This document shows positions 32,107 to 41,083 of a DNA stretch of 64,000 bases, piece by piece (position 1 is the stretch's first letter; every line of letters begins with the position of its first letter). The position numbers and the translations under genes are program-made. The notes under the pieces are model-generated. The model ran no database searches, was not told the DNA's origin, and saw nothing but the letters and a program-made list of their open reading frames with translations. This stretch comes from Paenibacillus silvisoli. Lineage in GTDB: Bacteria > Bacillota > Bacilli > Paenibacillales > Paenibacillaceae. Location of the stretch: assembly GCF_030866765.1 (NCBI RefSeq), contig NZ_CP133017.1, forward strand, positions 342,501 to 406,500. Direction: 5' to 3'.

Positions 32107-32874
32107 TTGGCTAAACCGGTTGTAGGCTTACAGTTGTACACGCTACGTGATCAAACAGAGAAGGATTTCCTAGGCACGATCCGCAAGGTTGCGGACATGG
32201 GTTACAAAGCCGTTGAGTTCGCAGGCTACTTCAATACGCCGGCAAGCGAATTGAAAGCGCTTTTGGACGAGGTTGGCCTTGTGGCGCCGTCCGCGCACGT
32301 CGGTCTGAACTTCGGCGAGCCGGAGAAGATCGAAGCCGATCTGGCCAAGCAAATCGAATATGCAAAAGAAATCGGCCTCCAATATATCGTGACGCCTTGG
32401 GCGCCGCTGCCGGAAAACCCGACCATCGACGACGTGAACAAGCTGGCTGACGTACTCGCTGCGGCAGGCAAGCAAGTGACGGATGCGGGTCTGAAATACG
32501 GCTACCATAACCACGATTTCGAATTCAAGCTCGTAGACGGCAAGCCGGTCATCGACCTGCTGCTGGAGAAGGTACCGGCTGAGTACCTGATCGCCGAGTT
32601 CGACTTTGGGTGGGTGCATATGGGCGGCCAAAATCCGGTCGACTATGCGAACCGTTACGCGGGACGTCTGCCGCTGGCGCACTTTAAAGATTTCGGCCAA
32701 GGCCGCAGCGACACGGAAGTCGGCAAGGGCATCGTTAATTTGAAGGGCGTGCTGGACGTGGCCGAGCAATCGGGCATCCAGTACATTTTCGTGGAGCAGG
32801 AGCAGTTCGTATCCTCGTCGCTGGAAAGCGCGAAGATCAGCCTGGCGTTCTTCCGCGAGAACGGCTATCTGTAA
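32107..32874 (+). CDS. Sugar phosphate isomerase/epimerase-like TIM-barrel protein
   Basis: A 255-residue xylose-isomerase-like TIM barrel (AP endonuclease 2 superfamily). Typical marks are LQLYTLRDQTEKDFLGTIR near the N terminus, GYKAVEFAGYF, YHNHDFEF, EFDFGWVHMGGQNPVDY and FVEQEQF, which supply metal-binding His, Asp and Glu residues. Such proteins act on keto-sugars or inositol derivatives; the substrate cannot be read from sequence. Start TTG 32107 is chosen because GAGGTGG lies 6 nt before it; the in-frame GTG at 32098 overlaps that site. A TATAAT at 32055-32060 is a likely -10 box. Confidence 0.82.
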   Translation: MAKPVVGLQLYTLRDQTEKDFLGTIRKVADMGYKAVEFAGYFNTPASELKALLDEVGLVAPSAHVGLNFGEPEKIEADLAKQIEYAKEIGLQYIVTPWAPLPENPTIDDVNKLADVLAAAGKQVTDAGLKYGYHNHDFEFKLVDGKPVIDLLLEKVPAEYLIAEFDFGWVHMGGQNPVDYANRYAGRLPLAHFKDFGQGRSDTEVGKGIVNLKGVLDVAEQSGIQYIFVEQEQFVSSSLESAKISLAFFRENGYL

Positions 32875-32884
32875 AAAGCGGGAG

Positions 32885-32917
32885 ATCCCGCAGTCCTATT
32901 GGATTGCGGGATTTTTT
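32885..32917 (+). terminator. Terminator of the isomerase-like gene
   Basis: A 12-bp stem ATCCCGCAGTCC/GGATTGCGGGAT (one G-T) with loop TATT is followed by TTTTTT. Confidence 0.92.
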
Positions 32918-32922
32918 GTTGT

Positions 32923-33843
32923 CTAGATGAACCGTGACGATTGGCGGTACTGGCCGGGAGGCATGCCGGCATGCTGCTTGAACCATTTCGTGAAATTGTG
33001 GATCGAGCCGGCCTGCAGCTCGTCAGCGATGGCGAGCAGCGTCAGCTCGGAATGCGCGAGCAGCTCCTTGGCAAGCTGCAGCTTGCGGCTCATGAAGTAA
33101 TCGTATGGCGTGACGCCAAGCTGCGCCTTGAACAGCCGCGCGATATGATCGGCGTGGTAAGCGCTCCAGGCCGATAGCCAGCCGTGGTCGTAGCGCTCGC
33201 GGACATGCTCGCTTAGCCGGGAAGCAATCGCGCTGATGAGCGGCGACACCGGCTGGGAGCGAAGCTCCTGCTGTTTCATGGCGGCCAGCAGCTCCAGCAG
33301 CAAGCCGCGCAGCAGCGGCTGCGTATAATCGCGGGCTTCGCCTCCGTAGCACTCCGCAAGCCGGGCAAAACGCGGCTCGAACCGCTCGACAGGCAGCTGC
33401 CTCAGGTCCTTGAACAGCAGGCAGTCCTCGGGCCGGTCGGTGTCGCCCAGCAGCATGCGGTTATCGCGCCTCGCAAGCGGGTCGCCGGGATCGAACCTTG
33501 CTTCGCGGATTTGAATGCCGGCCGTGCCGCGGGCTTCCGGTTGGAGCTCCTCCCAGCTGAAATGCAGCCCGTACAGCAGAAATGGCGCGGTCTCATCGGC
33601 GATAAAGTGATGCACCGTATCAGGGCCGTAATAGAACAGACAGCCTGGCGTCGCCTCATAACGCTCGCCCTGAATCCAAGCGGTACCGAAGCCGGCAGCG
33701 ACGAAAATGAACTGATGCTCGTCGATCACTCTCGGGCCGAACGCGAACCCGGGGACGCATTGCAGCTTGTTTGCGTACCAGACGGCGGGCTGAAGCGATT
33801 GCCAGCGAACCGAAGGCGGCGGGGATTGGGGGATATGCGGCAT
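32923..33843 (-). CDS. AraC-family transcriptional regulator
   Basis: A cupin-type sensor domain (about residues 20-150; ANKLQCVPGFAFGPRVIDEHQ, FYYGPDTVHHF) precedes two C-terminal HTH motifs: LSAWSAYHADHIARLFKAQL and LLAIADELQAGSIHNFTKWF, ending HAGMPPGQYRQ. This is the layout of sugar-responsive AraC activators. ATG 33843 has AGGAGG upstream (13-nt gap); in-frame starts up to 33924 would add a poorly conserved leader. It is divergent from the PhyH gene at 33990 and probably controls it or the isomerase-like gene next door. Confidence 0.85.
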   Translation of the reverse strand: MPHIPQSPPPSVRWQSLQPAVWYANKLQCVPGFAFGPRVIDEHQFIFVAAGFGTAWIQGERYEATPGCLFYYGPDTVHHFIADETAPFLLYGLHFSWEELQPEARGTAGIQIREARFDPGDPLARRDNRMLLGDTDRPEDCLLFKDLRQLPVERFEPRFARLAECYGGEARDYTQPLLRGLLLELLAAMKQQELRSQPVSPLISAIASRLSEHVRERYDHGWLSAWSAYHADHIARLFKAQLGVTPYDYFMSRKLQLAKELLAHSELTLLAIADELQAGSIHNFTKWFKQHAGMPPGQYRQSSRFI

Positions 33844-33989
33844 GTTAGGCGGCTGACCTCCTAGGGAATGAATATCGTTCAAAGTTAAAAAGACATCGAA
33901 CGGATATAAATACATCCTTTTCAACTAAGCATACAATGTGGATAGAAGGTCGACAATCGACAAAAAGTCCACCGGAGCGAAAGGTTGGG

Positions 33990-34931
33990 ATGGCGATGGA
34001 TCCGGCAATGAAACCGGCAACGATTGCGTTCGAGGACGCGACGCCGCTGCTTGAGGCGCCAGAGGCGTTGAGACGGGAAGCGGAGAAGAAGGGGTACTTG
34101 TTCTTCAAACGTTTTTTCACGCGCGGGGAAGTCATGGAGCTGCGGAGACAGCTGCTCGAAGTGCTCCAGGCCGAAGATTTGCTCGATTCGTCCGCGCCTC
34201 TGATGGAGGGGATCGGGAATCAGCCGGTCATTGACGCCATGTCCGTCGAAGAGCTCAACTGGCATGGAATCGGGACGACGCAGAAGGTATATCATCAGGT
34301 GCAAAAGCTGGAGGCGTTCCATGCCGTCGCGCATCACCCGAAGCTGCACGGCCTGTTCGACACGCTGTTCGGAGAGCGTACCTTTCCGCATCCGCGCAAC
34401 ATCGCCCGCATCATGCTGCCGAGCGAGAAGCTGAACGTGACGCCGCCGCATCAAGATTTTTTGCATATTCAGGGCAGCGCGAATACGTGGACCTGCTGGG
34501 CGCCGATGGGCGATGTGCCGATGACGCTGGGGGGCTTGTCCATTCTCGAAGGGAGCCACGATGCCGGCTTGCTTGGCGTGACCGGGAATCCGGGCGCCGG
34601 AGGCTTGGAGACGATTCTGTGCGGGCTTGGCTACGAGTGGGCGGAAGGGGATTACGAAGCGGGAGACATCGTGATTTTCCACAGCATGACGGTGCATAAA
34701 GCGCTGCCGAATCAGCATCCGGGGCGCGTGCGGCTATCGTTGGATATGCGGTTTCAGCCTGCCAGCGAGCCGATCGAGCATGCGTCGCTGCTGCCGCACG
34801 GGCCCTTCGAATGGGACGATTTGTACGAGGGGTGGACGCGCGAGGAGCTGAAATATTACTGGAACAACGAGCAGTTTGCGTACTTGCCGTTCGACGAATC
34901 GATCCGCTGGCAAAAGGACAAAATCTGCTAG
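33990..34931 (+). CDS. Phytanoyl-CoA dioxygenase (PhyH) family protein
   Basis: Fe(II)/2-oxoglutarate-dependent oxygenase of about 313 residues. The facial triad is visible: HxD in [13 protein letters not shown] (His154, Asp156) and distal His in [11 protein letters not shown] (about His236), with Arg in [13 protein letters not shown] for 2-oxoglutarate. Bacterial members hydroxylate diverse small molecules; the substrate is unknown. ATG 33990 has AAAGG 5 nt upstream and is preferred over an in-frame ATG at 33936. It is divergent from the AraC regulator, a common arrangement for sugar or ectoine-like compound use. Confidence 0.83.
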   Translation: MAMDPAMKPATIAFEDATPLLEAPEALRREAEKKGYLFFKRFFTRGEVMELRRQLLEVLQAEDLLDSSAPLMEGIGNQPVIDAMSVEELNWHGIGTTQKVYHQVQKLEAFHAVAHHPKLHGLFDTLFGERTFPHPRNIARIMLPSEKLNVTPPHQDFLHIQGSANTWTCWAPMGDVPMTLGGLSILEGSHDAGLLGVTGNPGAGGLETILCGLGYEWAEGDYEAGDIVIFHSMTVHKALPNQHPGRVRLSLDMRFQPASEPIEHASLLPHGPFEWDDLYEGWTREELKYYWNNEQFAYLPFDESIRWQKDKIC

Positions 34932-34932
34932 C

Positions 34933-34962
34933 TTGTTTTTCCCTGCCTTGCTATGCTACAAT
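34933..34962 (+). promoter_or_regulatory. Promoter of secG
   Basis: TTGTTT (-35), 18 bp, TACAAT (-10) with an upstream TG. It lies about 80 bp before the secG start. Confidence 0.7.
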
Positions 34963-35043
34963 AATATTGCTGTTTCTAGGTCTTGTCTCCACAGGCAAGG
35001 CGATGCAAACGAAAAATTTGCTCCTTGTGCAGGAGGTGGGACT

Positions 35044-35277
35044 ATGGCAATTACTTTTAAAATTTTGCTTATTATCTTCGCATTGGCTCTGATCTCGGTT
35101 GTTCTTTTGCAAAAAGGGAAGAGCGCAGGGTTGTCGGGTGCTATTTCCGGCGGTGCGGAGCACTTGTTCGGCAAAACGAAGGCGCGCGGCTTGGACCTGT
35201 TCTTGCAGCGTTTGACAATCGGCGTGGCGGCGGGCTTCTTTATTTGTTCGCTCGTGGTAGCTTACCTTGTTAAATAA
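35044..35277 (+). CDS. secG: Preprotein translocase subunit SecG
   Basis: Small accessory subunit of the SecYEG channel. The 77-residue product has two membrane helices ([20 protein letters not shown] and [18 protein letters not shown]) joined by the conserved loop [23 protein letters not shown] 35044 follows CAGGAGGTGGG. secG upstream of rnr and smpB is the standard Bacillus order. Confidence 0.95.
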   Translation: MAITFKILLIIFALALISVVLLQKGKSAGLSGAISGGAEHLFGKTKARGLDLFLQRLTIGVAAGFFICSLVVAYLVK

Positions 35278-35291
35278 CTTTTGAAGTGCGG

Positions 35292-35319
35292 AAAGCGGGC
35301 TTTAGGGCTCGCTTTTTTT
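35292..35319 (+). terminator. Terminator of secG
   Basis: AAAGCGGGC pairs with GCTCGCTTT around TTTAGG, followed by a run of seven T residues. Confidence 0.85.
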
Positions 35320-35503
35320 GTTGCATGTTAATTGTGGTAAAAGTTTACAATAGTATCGAGCAGGCGAAAATTGTTTATTTTGCCGGGCAGGCGCGGATGG
35401 TCCCCATACCTTTCGTGTATACTATATAGTATATGGCAATCTATCAACCGACTGCTGCTTACAATGGGATTGACGGCATCGCGGTACATGAGGTGAGAAG
35501 TTT

Positions 35504-38500
35504 ATGGTGACAGAGCAGCAGCTGCTGGATTATATGCGTGAGCAAACGTACAAGCCGATGACCTATCAAGAGCTTGATAAGCAGCTGGGCGGCGGGGGAA
35601 ATGCGGAATCGTTCCGCAATTTCCTCATTGTGCTGAACGAGCTGGAGAACGAAGGGAAAATCGTGCGGAATTCCAGCGATCGCTACGGCCTGCCGGAGCG
35701 GATGAATTTGGTGCGCGGACGGCTGCAGGCGCACGCGAAAGGGTTTGCCTTCTTGATTCCGGAGGACAAGGGGCATGGCGACGTCTATATCGGAGCGCAT
35801 GATCTGAAGAGCGCGATGAACGGCGATACGGTGCTGGTGCGCATTACGTCCCGCAGCGAGTCGGGCGGCCGCATGGAAGGCGAAGTCGTTCGGATCGTGG
35901 AGCGCGCGGTCACGCAAATCGTCGGCACCTTTGACAATCACGAGACGTACGGGTTCGTGGTCCCGGACGATAAACGGATTAATCGGGATATTTTTATCCC
36001 TCAAGGTCAATTCCATGGCGCAGTTTCGGGGCAAAAGGTTGTCGCGCGGATCGTATCTTACCCGGAGGGCCGGTCGGCCGCAGAGGGTGAGATCATTGAG
36101 GTGCTGGGGCATAAGGATGACCCGGGCATCGATATTTTGTCCATTATCCGGAAGCATCAGCTGCCGGAAGGCTTCCCTGACGATGTCATGGCGGAAGCGG
36201 AGGCGGCGCCGGACTCCATTACGGAAGACGAGATCGTCCGTCAAGGACGCCGTGATTTACGGGATAAAGTCATCGTGACCATCGACGGCGAGGACGCCAA
36301 GGATCTTGACGATGCGGTCAACGTGGAGCGGCTTGAGAACGGCAACTATGTGCTCGGCGTGCACATTGCGGATGTCGGCTATTACGTGAAGGAAAATTCG
36401 GCGCTTGATCAGGAAGCGCACCGCCGCGGCTGCAGCGTGTACTTGGTGGACCGCGTCATTCCGATGCTCCCGCACCGGCTGTCGAACGGCATTTGCTCAT
36501 TGAATCCGAAGGTGGACCGGCTGACGCTCTCCTGCGAGATGGAGTTTGATGCAAACACGCTGAAACGCGTCCGGCACGATGTGTTTACGAGCGTCATCAA
36601 GACGAAAGAGCGGATGACGTATACGAACGTGCGCAAAATCGTCGCGGACGAGGACCCTGAGGTCATGGAGCGCTACGCCGATTTGGTGCCGACGTTCAAG
36701 CTCATGGAGGAGCTGGCGACGCGGCTTCGGGCGATGCGGATGAAGCGGGGCGCGATCGATTTTGATTTCGTGGAGTCCAAAGTGATCGTAGATGCCGAAG
36801 GCAAGGCCGTCGACATTATCAAACGCGAGCGTTCGATCGCGGAATCGATTATCGAGGAGTTCATGCTGGCGGCCAACGAGACGGTCGCCGAGCATTTCTA
36901 TTGGCTGAAGGTGCCGTTCCTGTACCGGACGCACGACAATCCGGACCAGGAGAAGCTGCTGCACTTCGTGCAGTTTGCGGCGAACTTCGGGTATACGGTT
37001 AAAGGCAAAGGCGGCAGCGTGATTCATCCGCGCGCTTTGCAGACGCTGCTCGAGGACGTGCGCGGCTCCAAGGAGCAGACGGTTATTTCGACCGTCATGC
37101 TGCGCTCGATGAAGCAGGCGAAATACGACGCGGAGAGCCTTGGCCACTTCGGCCTTGCGGCTGAGTTCTACTCTCACTTTACGTCGCCGATCCGGCGGTA
37201 CCCTGACTTGGTCATTCACCGCGTCATGCGCGAGGTGTTTGAGAACGGCGGCACGCTGACGGAGGCTAGGCAGGAGTCGCTTGCGGCTCGGATGCCGGAC
37301 ATCGCTCAGCAGTCATCGGAGCGGGAGCGCGTCGCGGTCGATGCGGAGCGCGACACGGAGAAGCTGAAAAAATGCGAGTACATGCTCGATAAAGTCGGCG
37401 AGGAATTCGAAGGCATTATTAGCAGCGTGACGAGCTTCGGCATCTTCGTGGAGCTTCCGAATACGGTCGAGGGGCTCATTCGGTTGAGCGAGCTCTCGGA
37501 CGATTATTATCACTTCCACGAGCAGCACATGCTGCTCATCGGCGAGCGGACGTCGAAGACGTTCCGCATCGGCGATGAGGTGCGGATTCGCGTGGAACGC
37601 GTGAACATGGATGAGCATACCATCGATTTCGGTATGCTCGAGAATCATAGCGCGGACGGCGTGGATCGGGCGCGCGAGTTTGGGTTTGGCGGCGGCCGCA
37701 GCGGAGCCGGCCGCGGCGCGCGGAGCGGCGGGGGCCGCGATCGCGGCGGCGCTGCGCGCAGCGCAAGCGGGCGCGGAGGCGCAGCCGCGCGAGATGGCCG
37801 CGGCGGCAGCGGCGCGCCCGGAGGCGCAGCGGCGGCGGCGGCGCGCGAGGCGAGCGCGAGCACGGGGCCGCGCGGACGCGGCAAGCGGCGCAGCGGCGGG
37901 GCCGCGGCGGAGCAGCCGGGCGCGGCGCGGGAGCAGCGCGGCGGAGGCGGCGAGCGCGAGCGGAGCGGGCGCCGGCGCAAGGGCCGCGGCGGCGAAGCCA
38001 CGGGCGGCGCGGCGGCGCTTGGCGCGGGCCAGGCACCGGAACGGCGCGATGGCGAGCATAAGCGGGCATGGAAGCCGGAGGATGATTATAATCTCGATCG
38101 GCTGCTCGGCAATGATCCCAGCAGCGGCGGAGAGTCCGGTGCATCGGGCGGCGAAGGCAAACGCAAAGCCGTTCGTACGGATATGTGGGGCTTACCGATC
38201 TACAATGCCGGCTCCTTGAAGGATACCGGCGAGGATCCGGATACGTACCGTACTTCGCGCAGCAGAGGCGAAGGGGGCGGACGTGGACGCGGCGGAGACC
38301 GCGGAGGACTCGGCGGCGGCGGACGCGGCGGCTCGAGCAGAGGCGGTGCCCCGCGCAGCGGTGGTAATGGCGGCGGTGGTGCAGCCGGTGCTGGCGGCGA
38401 AGGAACCGGCTCGCGCCGGAAGAAAGGCACTGGCGGCGGAGCCGTGCAAGCAGGAGCAGGAGCAGGAGCCGAAGGCGCGGGCAACGGTGGCAGCCGTAAG

Positions 38501-38563
38501 CCGCGCAAGAAGAAGAAAAACGGCAACGCGACGGCCGCTTTTGTCCGGAAGAAACGCTCGTAA
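35504..38563 (+). CDS. rnr: Ribonuclease R with a long Gly/Arg/Ala-rich C-terminal extension
   Basis: Processive 3'-5' exoribonuclease that degrades structured RNA and, with tmRNA/SmpB, non-stop mRNAs. Order: N-terminal HTH/cold-shock domains (about 1-230), RNB domain with catalytic acids in [13 protein letters not shown] (about 261-272) and HIADVGYYV, and an S1 domain (about 633-712, [17 protein letters not shown]). The usual protein ends soon after S1, at about 720-800 residues. Here translation continues to 1019. Residues about 726-1019 are low-complexity RGG/GGA/AAA repeats in extremely GC-rich DNA. They are interrupted by an acidic block at about 849-915 ([38 protein letters not shown]), and a basic KPRKKKKNG lies at the end. 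Confidence 0.93.
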   Translation: MVTEQQLLDYMREQTYKPMTYQELDKQLGGGGNAESFRNFLIVLNELENEGKIVRNSSDRYGLPERMNLVRGRLQAHAKGFAFLIPEDKGHGDVYIGAHDLKSAMNGDTVLVRITSRSESGGRMEGEVVRIVERAVTQIVGTFDNHETYGFVVPDDKRINRDIFIPQGQFHGAVSGQKVVARIVSYPEGRSAAEGEIIEVLGHKDDPGIDILSIIRKHQLPEGFPDDVMAEAEAAPDSITEDEIVRQGRRDLRDKVIVTIDGEDAKDLDDAVNVERLENGNYVLGVHIADVGYYVKENSALDQEAHRRGCSVYLVDRVIPMLPHRLSNGICSLNPKVDRLTLSCEMEFDANTLKRVRHDVFTSVIKTKERMTYTNVRKIVADEDPEVMERYADLVPTFKLMEELATRLRAMRMKRGAIDFDFVESKVIVDAEGKAVDIIKRERSIAESIIEEFMLAANETVAEHFYWLKVPFLYRTHDNPDQEKLLHFVQFAANFGYTVKGKGGSVIHPRALQTLLEDVRGSKEQTVISTVMLRSMKQAKYDAESLGHFGLAAEFYSHFTSPIRRYPDLVIHRVMREVFENGGTLTEARQESLAARMPDIAQQSSERERVAVDAERDTEKLKKCEYMLDKVGEEFEGIISSVTSFGIFVELPNTVEGLIRLSELSDDYYHFHEQHMLLIGERTSKTFRIGDEVRIRVERVNMDEHTIDFGMLENHSADGVDRAREFGFGGGRSGAGRGARSGGGRDRGGAARSASGRGGAAARDGRGGSGAPGGAAAAAAREASASTGPRGRGKRRSGGAAAEQPGAAREQRGGGGERERSGRRRKGRGGEATGGAAALGAGQAPERRDGEHKRAWKPEDDYNLDRLLGNDPSSGGESGASGGEGKRKAVRTDMWGLPIYNAGSLKDTGEDPDTYRTSRSRGEGGGRGRGGDRGGLGGGGRGGSSRGGAPRSGGNGGGGAAGAGGEGTGSRRKKGTGGGAVQAGAGAGAEGAGNGGSRKPRKKKKNGNATAAFVRKKRS

Positions 38564-38592
38564 GCCGGGATTTCGTACGGGTTTACCAAATC

Positions 38593-38622
38593 TTGATTTC
38601 GACTCGTAAAGTCTGATACAAT
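38593..38622 (+). promoter_or_regulatory. Promoter of smpB
   Basis: TTGATT (-35), 18 bp, TACAAT (-10), about 55 bp before smpB. Confidence 0.65.
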
Positions 38623-38653
38623 GGACTCCTAGCTGTGGTTAGGAGTCCGTTTG
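38623..38653 (+). terminator. Hairpin between rnr and smpB
   Basis: A 9-bp perfect stem GGACTCCTA/TAGGAGTCC is followed by GTTTGTT. It may be a weak terminator of rnr or a 5' hairpin on the smpB mRNA, as it begins right after the smpB -10 box. Confidence 0.5.
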
Positions 38654-38677
38654 TTACTAGGGAGAGGTGAGATAGAA

Positions 38678-39157
38678 GTGGCGAAGAAGAGTGAAAACAA
38701 ACAGCTCGCGCAGAATAAGAAGGCTTCCCATGACTATTTCATCGAGGAAACCTACGAAGCGGGCATGGTGCTGATGGGTACGGAAATCAAGTCGCTGCGG
38801 ATGGGCAGAGCGAACATAAGCGATGCGTTTGCGACGATTCGCAATGGCGAGCTTTTCATCAACAACCTGCATATCAGTCCATTCGAGCAGGGCAACCGGA
38901 GCAATCCGACCGACCCGACGCGAGCGCGCAAGCTGCTCATGCACAAGTCGCAGATTCATAAGCTGCTTGGCCAATCCAAGCAAGAAGGTTATACGATCGT
39001 GCCATTGAAGATTTACATCCGCAACGGTTACGCGAAGCTGCTGATCGGCCTTGGCAAAGGCAAGAAGCAGTACGACAAGCGCGAGTCGGCGGCGAAGAAG
39101 GATGCGCAGCGCGATATCCAACGTGCGTTGAAAGAACGTCAGAAGGTCGCCAGATAG
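38678..39157 (+). CDS. smpB: SsrA-binding protein SmpB
   Basis: Binds the tRNA-like end of tmRNA and brings it to stalled ribosomes. The 159-residue product shows [38 protein letters not shown], the RNA-binding [19 protein letters not shown] and the basic C-terminal tail [20 protein letters not shown] that senses the empty mRNA channel. Start GTG 38678 follows GAGGTGA by 7 nt. It lies just upstream of its RNA partner ssrA. Confidence 0.97.
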   Translation: MAKKSENKQLAQNKKASHDYFIEETYEAGMVLMGTEIKSLRMGRANISDAFATIRNGELFINNLHISPFEQGNRSNPTDPTRARKLLMHKSQIHKLLGQSKQEGYTIVPLKIYIRNGYAKLLIGLGKGKKQYDKRESAAKKDAQRDIQRALKERQKVAR

Positions 39158-39221
39158 CATGCGGCAGAAGCTGGATTGGCAGCGATGGCGAACGGCGCCA
39201 ATGCTTCCAGAAAGACATCGC

Positions 39222-39249
39222 TTCACGAAGACGGCACCTGTGTTATACT
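39222..39249 (+). promoter_or_regulatory. Candidate ssrA promoter
   Basis: TTCACG (-35), 16 bp, TATACT (-10), leaving a precursor leader of about 115 nt before mature tmRNA. Confidence 0.6.
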
Positions 39250-39371
39250 AAGTAAGCAACGAACGAAGTACATGCTCACCAACTGGACAGGCTGCCGATT
39301 CGATCGGCGGAAACAGTCGACTGAGCGCTTCACCCGCTAAACGGAACGTATGGAGCCGTTTATGCGATATT

Positions 39372-39736
39372 GGGGGCGTTTATGGATTCGACGGGGATAG
39401 TTCGAGCATGGGTTGCGGGTAGTGGGGACGCGTCCACTTCATCAACGCTAAAGCCAATTAAATGGCAAACAACAACAACAACTCGCTTTCGCAGCTTAAT
39501 AACCTGTGACGCGGCTTCTACCTAGCATCGCCCATGTGACTAGGATAGGGGCTAACAAGTAGTGGGATACGCCGATCGGTCTCCGCCTGGGGTCGACGGA
39601 AGAAGATAATCAGGCTGACCCAAAGCGTAGTCGGTTACGGGACGACGCTCGGGTGACATCAATACCGTGACTACACCCGTAGAAGCCTGTGTGGCGTTGT
39701 CTTCGGACAGGGGTTCAAATCCCCTCGCCTCCACCA
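39372..39736 (+). ncRNA. ssrA: Transfer-messenger RNA (tmRNA)
   Basis: A 365-nt RNA that rescues stalled ribosomes and tags nascent chains for proteolysis (ClpXP is encoded in part in this window). The 5' end GGGGGCGTTTATGGATTCGA pairs with the 3' end CGCCTCC before the encoded ACCA, and a T arm GGGGTTCAAATCCCC is present. The tag frame ends in TAA at 39497-39499. Codons from 39464 read GGC AAA, four CAA, CTC GCT TTC GCA GCT, that is GKQQQQLAFAA. The resume codon may be this GGC or the AAT before it. Its 3' end is the insertion site of the downstream genomic island. Confidence 0.97.
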
Positions 39737-39778
39737 AATGTAAACCCCGACCGCATGAGGTCGGGGTTTTTGCTTTTC
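39725..39778 (+). repeat. Left island boundary (att copy 1): ssrA 3' end plus terminator
   Basis: These 54 bp, from the last 12 bases of ssrA through its terminator (stem AAACCCCGACC/GGTCGGGGTTT at 39742-39769, loop GCATGA, then TT), recur without mismatch at 57651-57704. A diverged third copy is at 46729-46776. This is the pattern left by an integrative element that uses the ssrA 3' end as its attachment site. Confidence 0.88.
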
Positions 39779-40023
39779 TTCAAGAGATGAAACAGGCACC
39801 TTCAGAATAAGCTCCACAAACTCTTTGTAAACGATCACCTTCCCTACATAGCTGCTGATGAATTTCTTGATTTCCGGGATGTTGCGATCAGTGACACGAT
39901 CTTTGAAAGAGCGGGAGCTTCGCTGATCTGATTGGCCGCTCCCCAATTACAAGTTTCCGAGATAATAGATGGTTGCTTGAGCTTGTCACGCGAAATGCAG
40001 GTATGAAGGCGTGCGATTTTCAC
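39779..40023 (-). pseudogene. Remnant of a site-specific (serine-type) recombinase
   Basis: Minus-strand frame at 39946-39779 encodes DRNIPEIKKFISSYVGKVIV then YKEFVELILKV, which resembles the end of large serine recombinases. A second frame starting with GTG 40023 behind a GGGGGG ribosome site gives MKIARLHTCISRD, possibly the N-terminal beta strand of the same family, but the two frames do not join and the middle is missing. Its place directly beside the att copy is where an integrase gene is expected. The C-terminal match is fair; the N-terminal match is weak. The frame continues through the terminator into antisense ssrA, which has no coding meaning. Confidence 0.5.
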
Positions 40024-40151
40024 GTTTGTTCCCCCCTTTTATTGTCCACATTCGCTCTTAGTTGTAGATCAAGGTGAAACATCGAATGGATACCGTGGCT
40101 GGTGCTCGTACGATTGCTTCGGAATAGAGTTGTTACTTTCTCTGGCGGATA

Positions 40152-40430
40152 TTATTGAAAGTCATCGCGACTGTTGCCTGTGACCGAAACATTGCAATCG
40201 ACTTGAACTGCTTTCGGGTCGATTTCTAGGAATTCAGACGCGATGCGCAGAAAATGTTGCTCATATCGAAACAGGATGTCACAACTTAGGATATAGTCGC
40301 CGTCCCAAGGCTGGAATTCGAATTGAAGGAATCCGTTTTCTGCGCTTCTTTTCAGAAGATCTCCGCCAAGCTTACTAAGAAGCTTGTTCAATCGAAGTTC
40401 ACTTAAATCTATGGAATCAGGAACCTTCAC
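40152..40430 (-). CDS. Hypothetical protein, 92 residues
   Basis: A short minus-strand frame with GTG start giving an acidic product (VPDSIDLSELRLNKLLSKLG, FEFQPWDGDYILSCDILFRY). Composition is protein-like, with alternating hydrophobic residues, but I recognise no family and see no clear ribosome site. It may be a small island gene or the end of a longer lost gene. Confidence 0.4.
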   Translation of the reverse strand: MKVPDSIDLSELRLNKLLSKLGGDLLKRSAENGFLQFEFQPWDGDYILSCDILFRYEQHFLRIASEFLEIDPKAVQVDCNVSVTGNSRDDFQ

Positions 40431-40491
40431 CGTTACGTGAGTGAGAATGCAGACGTTCTCCTGAATCGTTTTTATTAACGATTATGCAGCA

Positions 40492-40671
40492 ATGAATCGA
40501 GAAGCTAAATTATTAGGGGGACCAAGTAGGCTAAACGAGCATTATGAAACAAGAGGAGCTCAACAAGTCGCCAATGAATTACGAGGAGAGTTGCGGGTTC
40601 TCATCAATGAGATTACAGACCTTCGTAGGGAACTCGGGTACATGATTACGCAACCTCTCCAAACAACCTAA
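40492..40671 (+). CDS. Small protein or gene remnant, 59 residues
   Basis: ATG 40492 to TAA 40671 encodes a helical, charged product (NREAKLLGGPSRLNEHYETR, RGELRVLINEITDLRRELGY). The open frame extends eight codons upstream of the ATG without a stop codon, so this may be the tail of a truncated gene. No ribosome site is obvious. Its last 23 bases overlap the start of repeat R1, the same place where other R copies begin. Confidence 0.35.
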   Translation: MNREAKLLGGPSRLNEHYETRGAQQVANELRGELRVLINEITDLRRELGYMITQPLQTT

Positions 40672-40757
40672 GCATCACGCGGCGGCGAATTGTGGTTTTG
40701 CACAGCCACGCTTCGGGAAAATGAACTCTTGCCCTTACAAAGCCACAATGGTTAATG
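40649..40757 (+). repeat. Island repeat R1
   Basis: About 109 bp closely similar to R2 (44774-44890): both read CAACCTCTCCAAA-like sequence, then GGCGAATTGTGGTTTTGCAC, AGCCACG, TTCGG, AAAATGAAC-like sequence and CCACAATGGTTAATG. ATTGTGGTTTTG (40689-40700) pairs with CAAAGCCACAAT (40738-40749), with one G-T pair. The right half, after TTCG, is not ssrA-like, unlike R3 and R4. Confidence 0.85.
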
Positions 40758-40796
40758 TTTAGTGCTGTGTTATAGGTAAATAATTTGGCGGGGTAA

Positions 40797-40826
40797 TTGA
40801 CATCAGTAAGTTAAATCTGGTAGCAT
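40797..40826 (+). promoter_or_regulatory. Promoter of the tetracycline-type resistance genes
   Basis: A perfect TTGACA (-35), 18 bp and TAGCAT (-10). It lies directly after repeat R1 and before a leader of about 300 nt. Confidence 0.65.
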
Positions 40827-40864
40827 CACTAATGAAAGAAATATTATTCTGAGGAGGTCCACAA

Positions 40865-40936
40865 ATGGGAGTCAGCTCAAAGTCATGGTCAATTTCACAT
40901 GCATATTTTGCGCGGCCTCGCATGGACTTCGTATAA
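40865..40936 (+). CDS. Leader peptide of the resistance operon, 23 residues
   Basis: ATG 40865 has a near-perfect ribosome site GAGGAGG 7 nt upstream and the frame stops at TAA 40936 (MGVSSKSWSISHAYF then ARPRMDFV). It sits between a promoter and two intrinsic terminators that precede the efflux gene. Such short peptides before antibiotic-resistance genes act as ribosome-stalling or speed sensors that decide whether the terminators form. That role is inferred from the layout. Confidence 0.7.
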   Translation: MGVSSKSWSISHAYFARPRMDFV

Positions 40937-40971
40937 GAATAATCGTTCCAACGATTCTTCCGAAACAATGT

Positions 40972-40997
40972 CCACTGGTGCATGCCAGTGGTTTTTT
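40972..40997 (+). terminator. Attenuator terminator T1 in the leader
   Basis: CCACTGG/CCAGTGG stem with loop TGCATG, followed by TTTTTT. The arm base GTCCA can also pair with TGGAC inside the leader-peptide frame (40923-40927), extended by TTCG/CGAA, which would give an alternative fold without T1. Confidence 0.85.
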
Positions 40998-41054
40998 ATT
41001 GTTTTCGTAGTATTCGTCTGTCTCTTTTAGGGATACGATTTTTGTTATCTGCAG

Positions 41055-41083
41055 CCACAGGCCCGCGCGGTCTGTGGTTTTTT
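41055..41083 (+). terminator. Attenuator terminator T2 in the leader
   Basis: CCACAG/CTGTGG stem extended by GCC/GGT-type pairs, then TTTTTT. GTATTCGTCTG upstream (from about 41008) can pair with CAGACGATAC at 41094-41103, which would enclose T2 in a competing fold. Confidence 0.8.

Noticed and set aside
37313-38219. Overlapping frames on both strands in the rnr tail
   Set aside because: Extreme GC content removes stop codons from several frames. Only the frame continuous with the RNase R domains was accepted.
39671-39946. Minus-strand frame reading through the ssrA terminator and ssrA itself (ending WWRRGDLNPCPK)
   Set aside because: The part over ssrA is antisense to a structural RNA and is a common false gene. 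Only the segment right of 39779 was kept, as a recombinase remnant.
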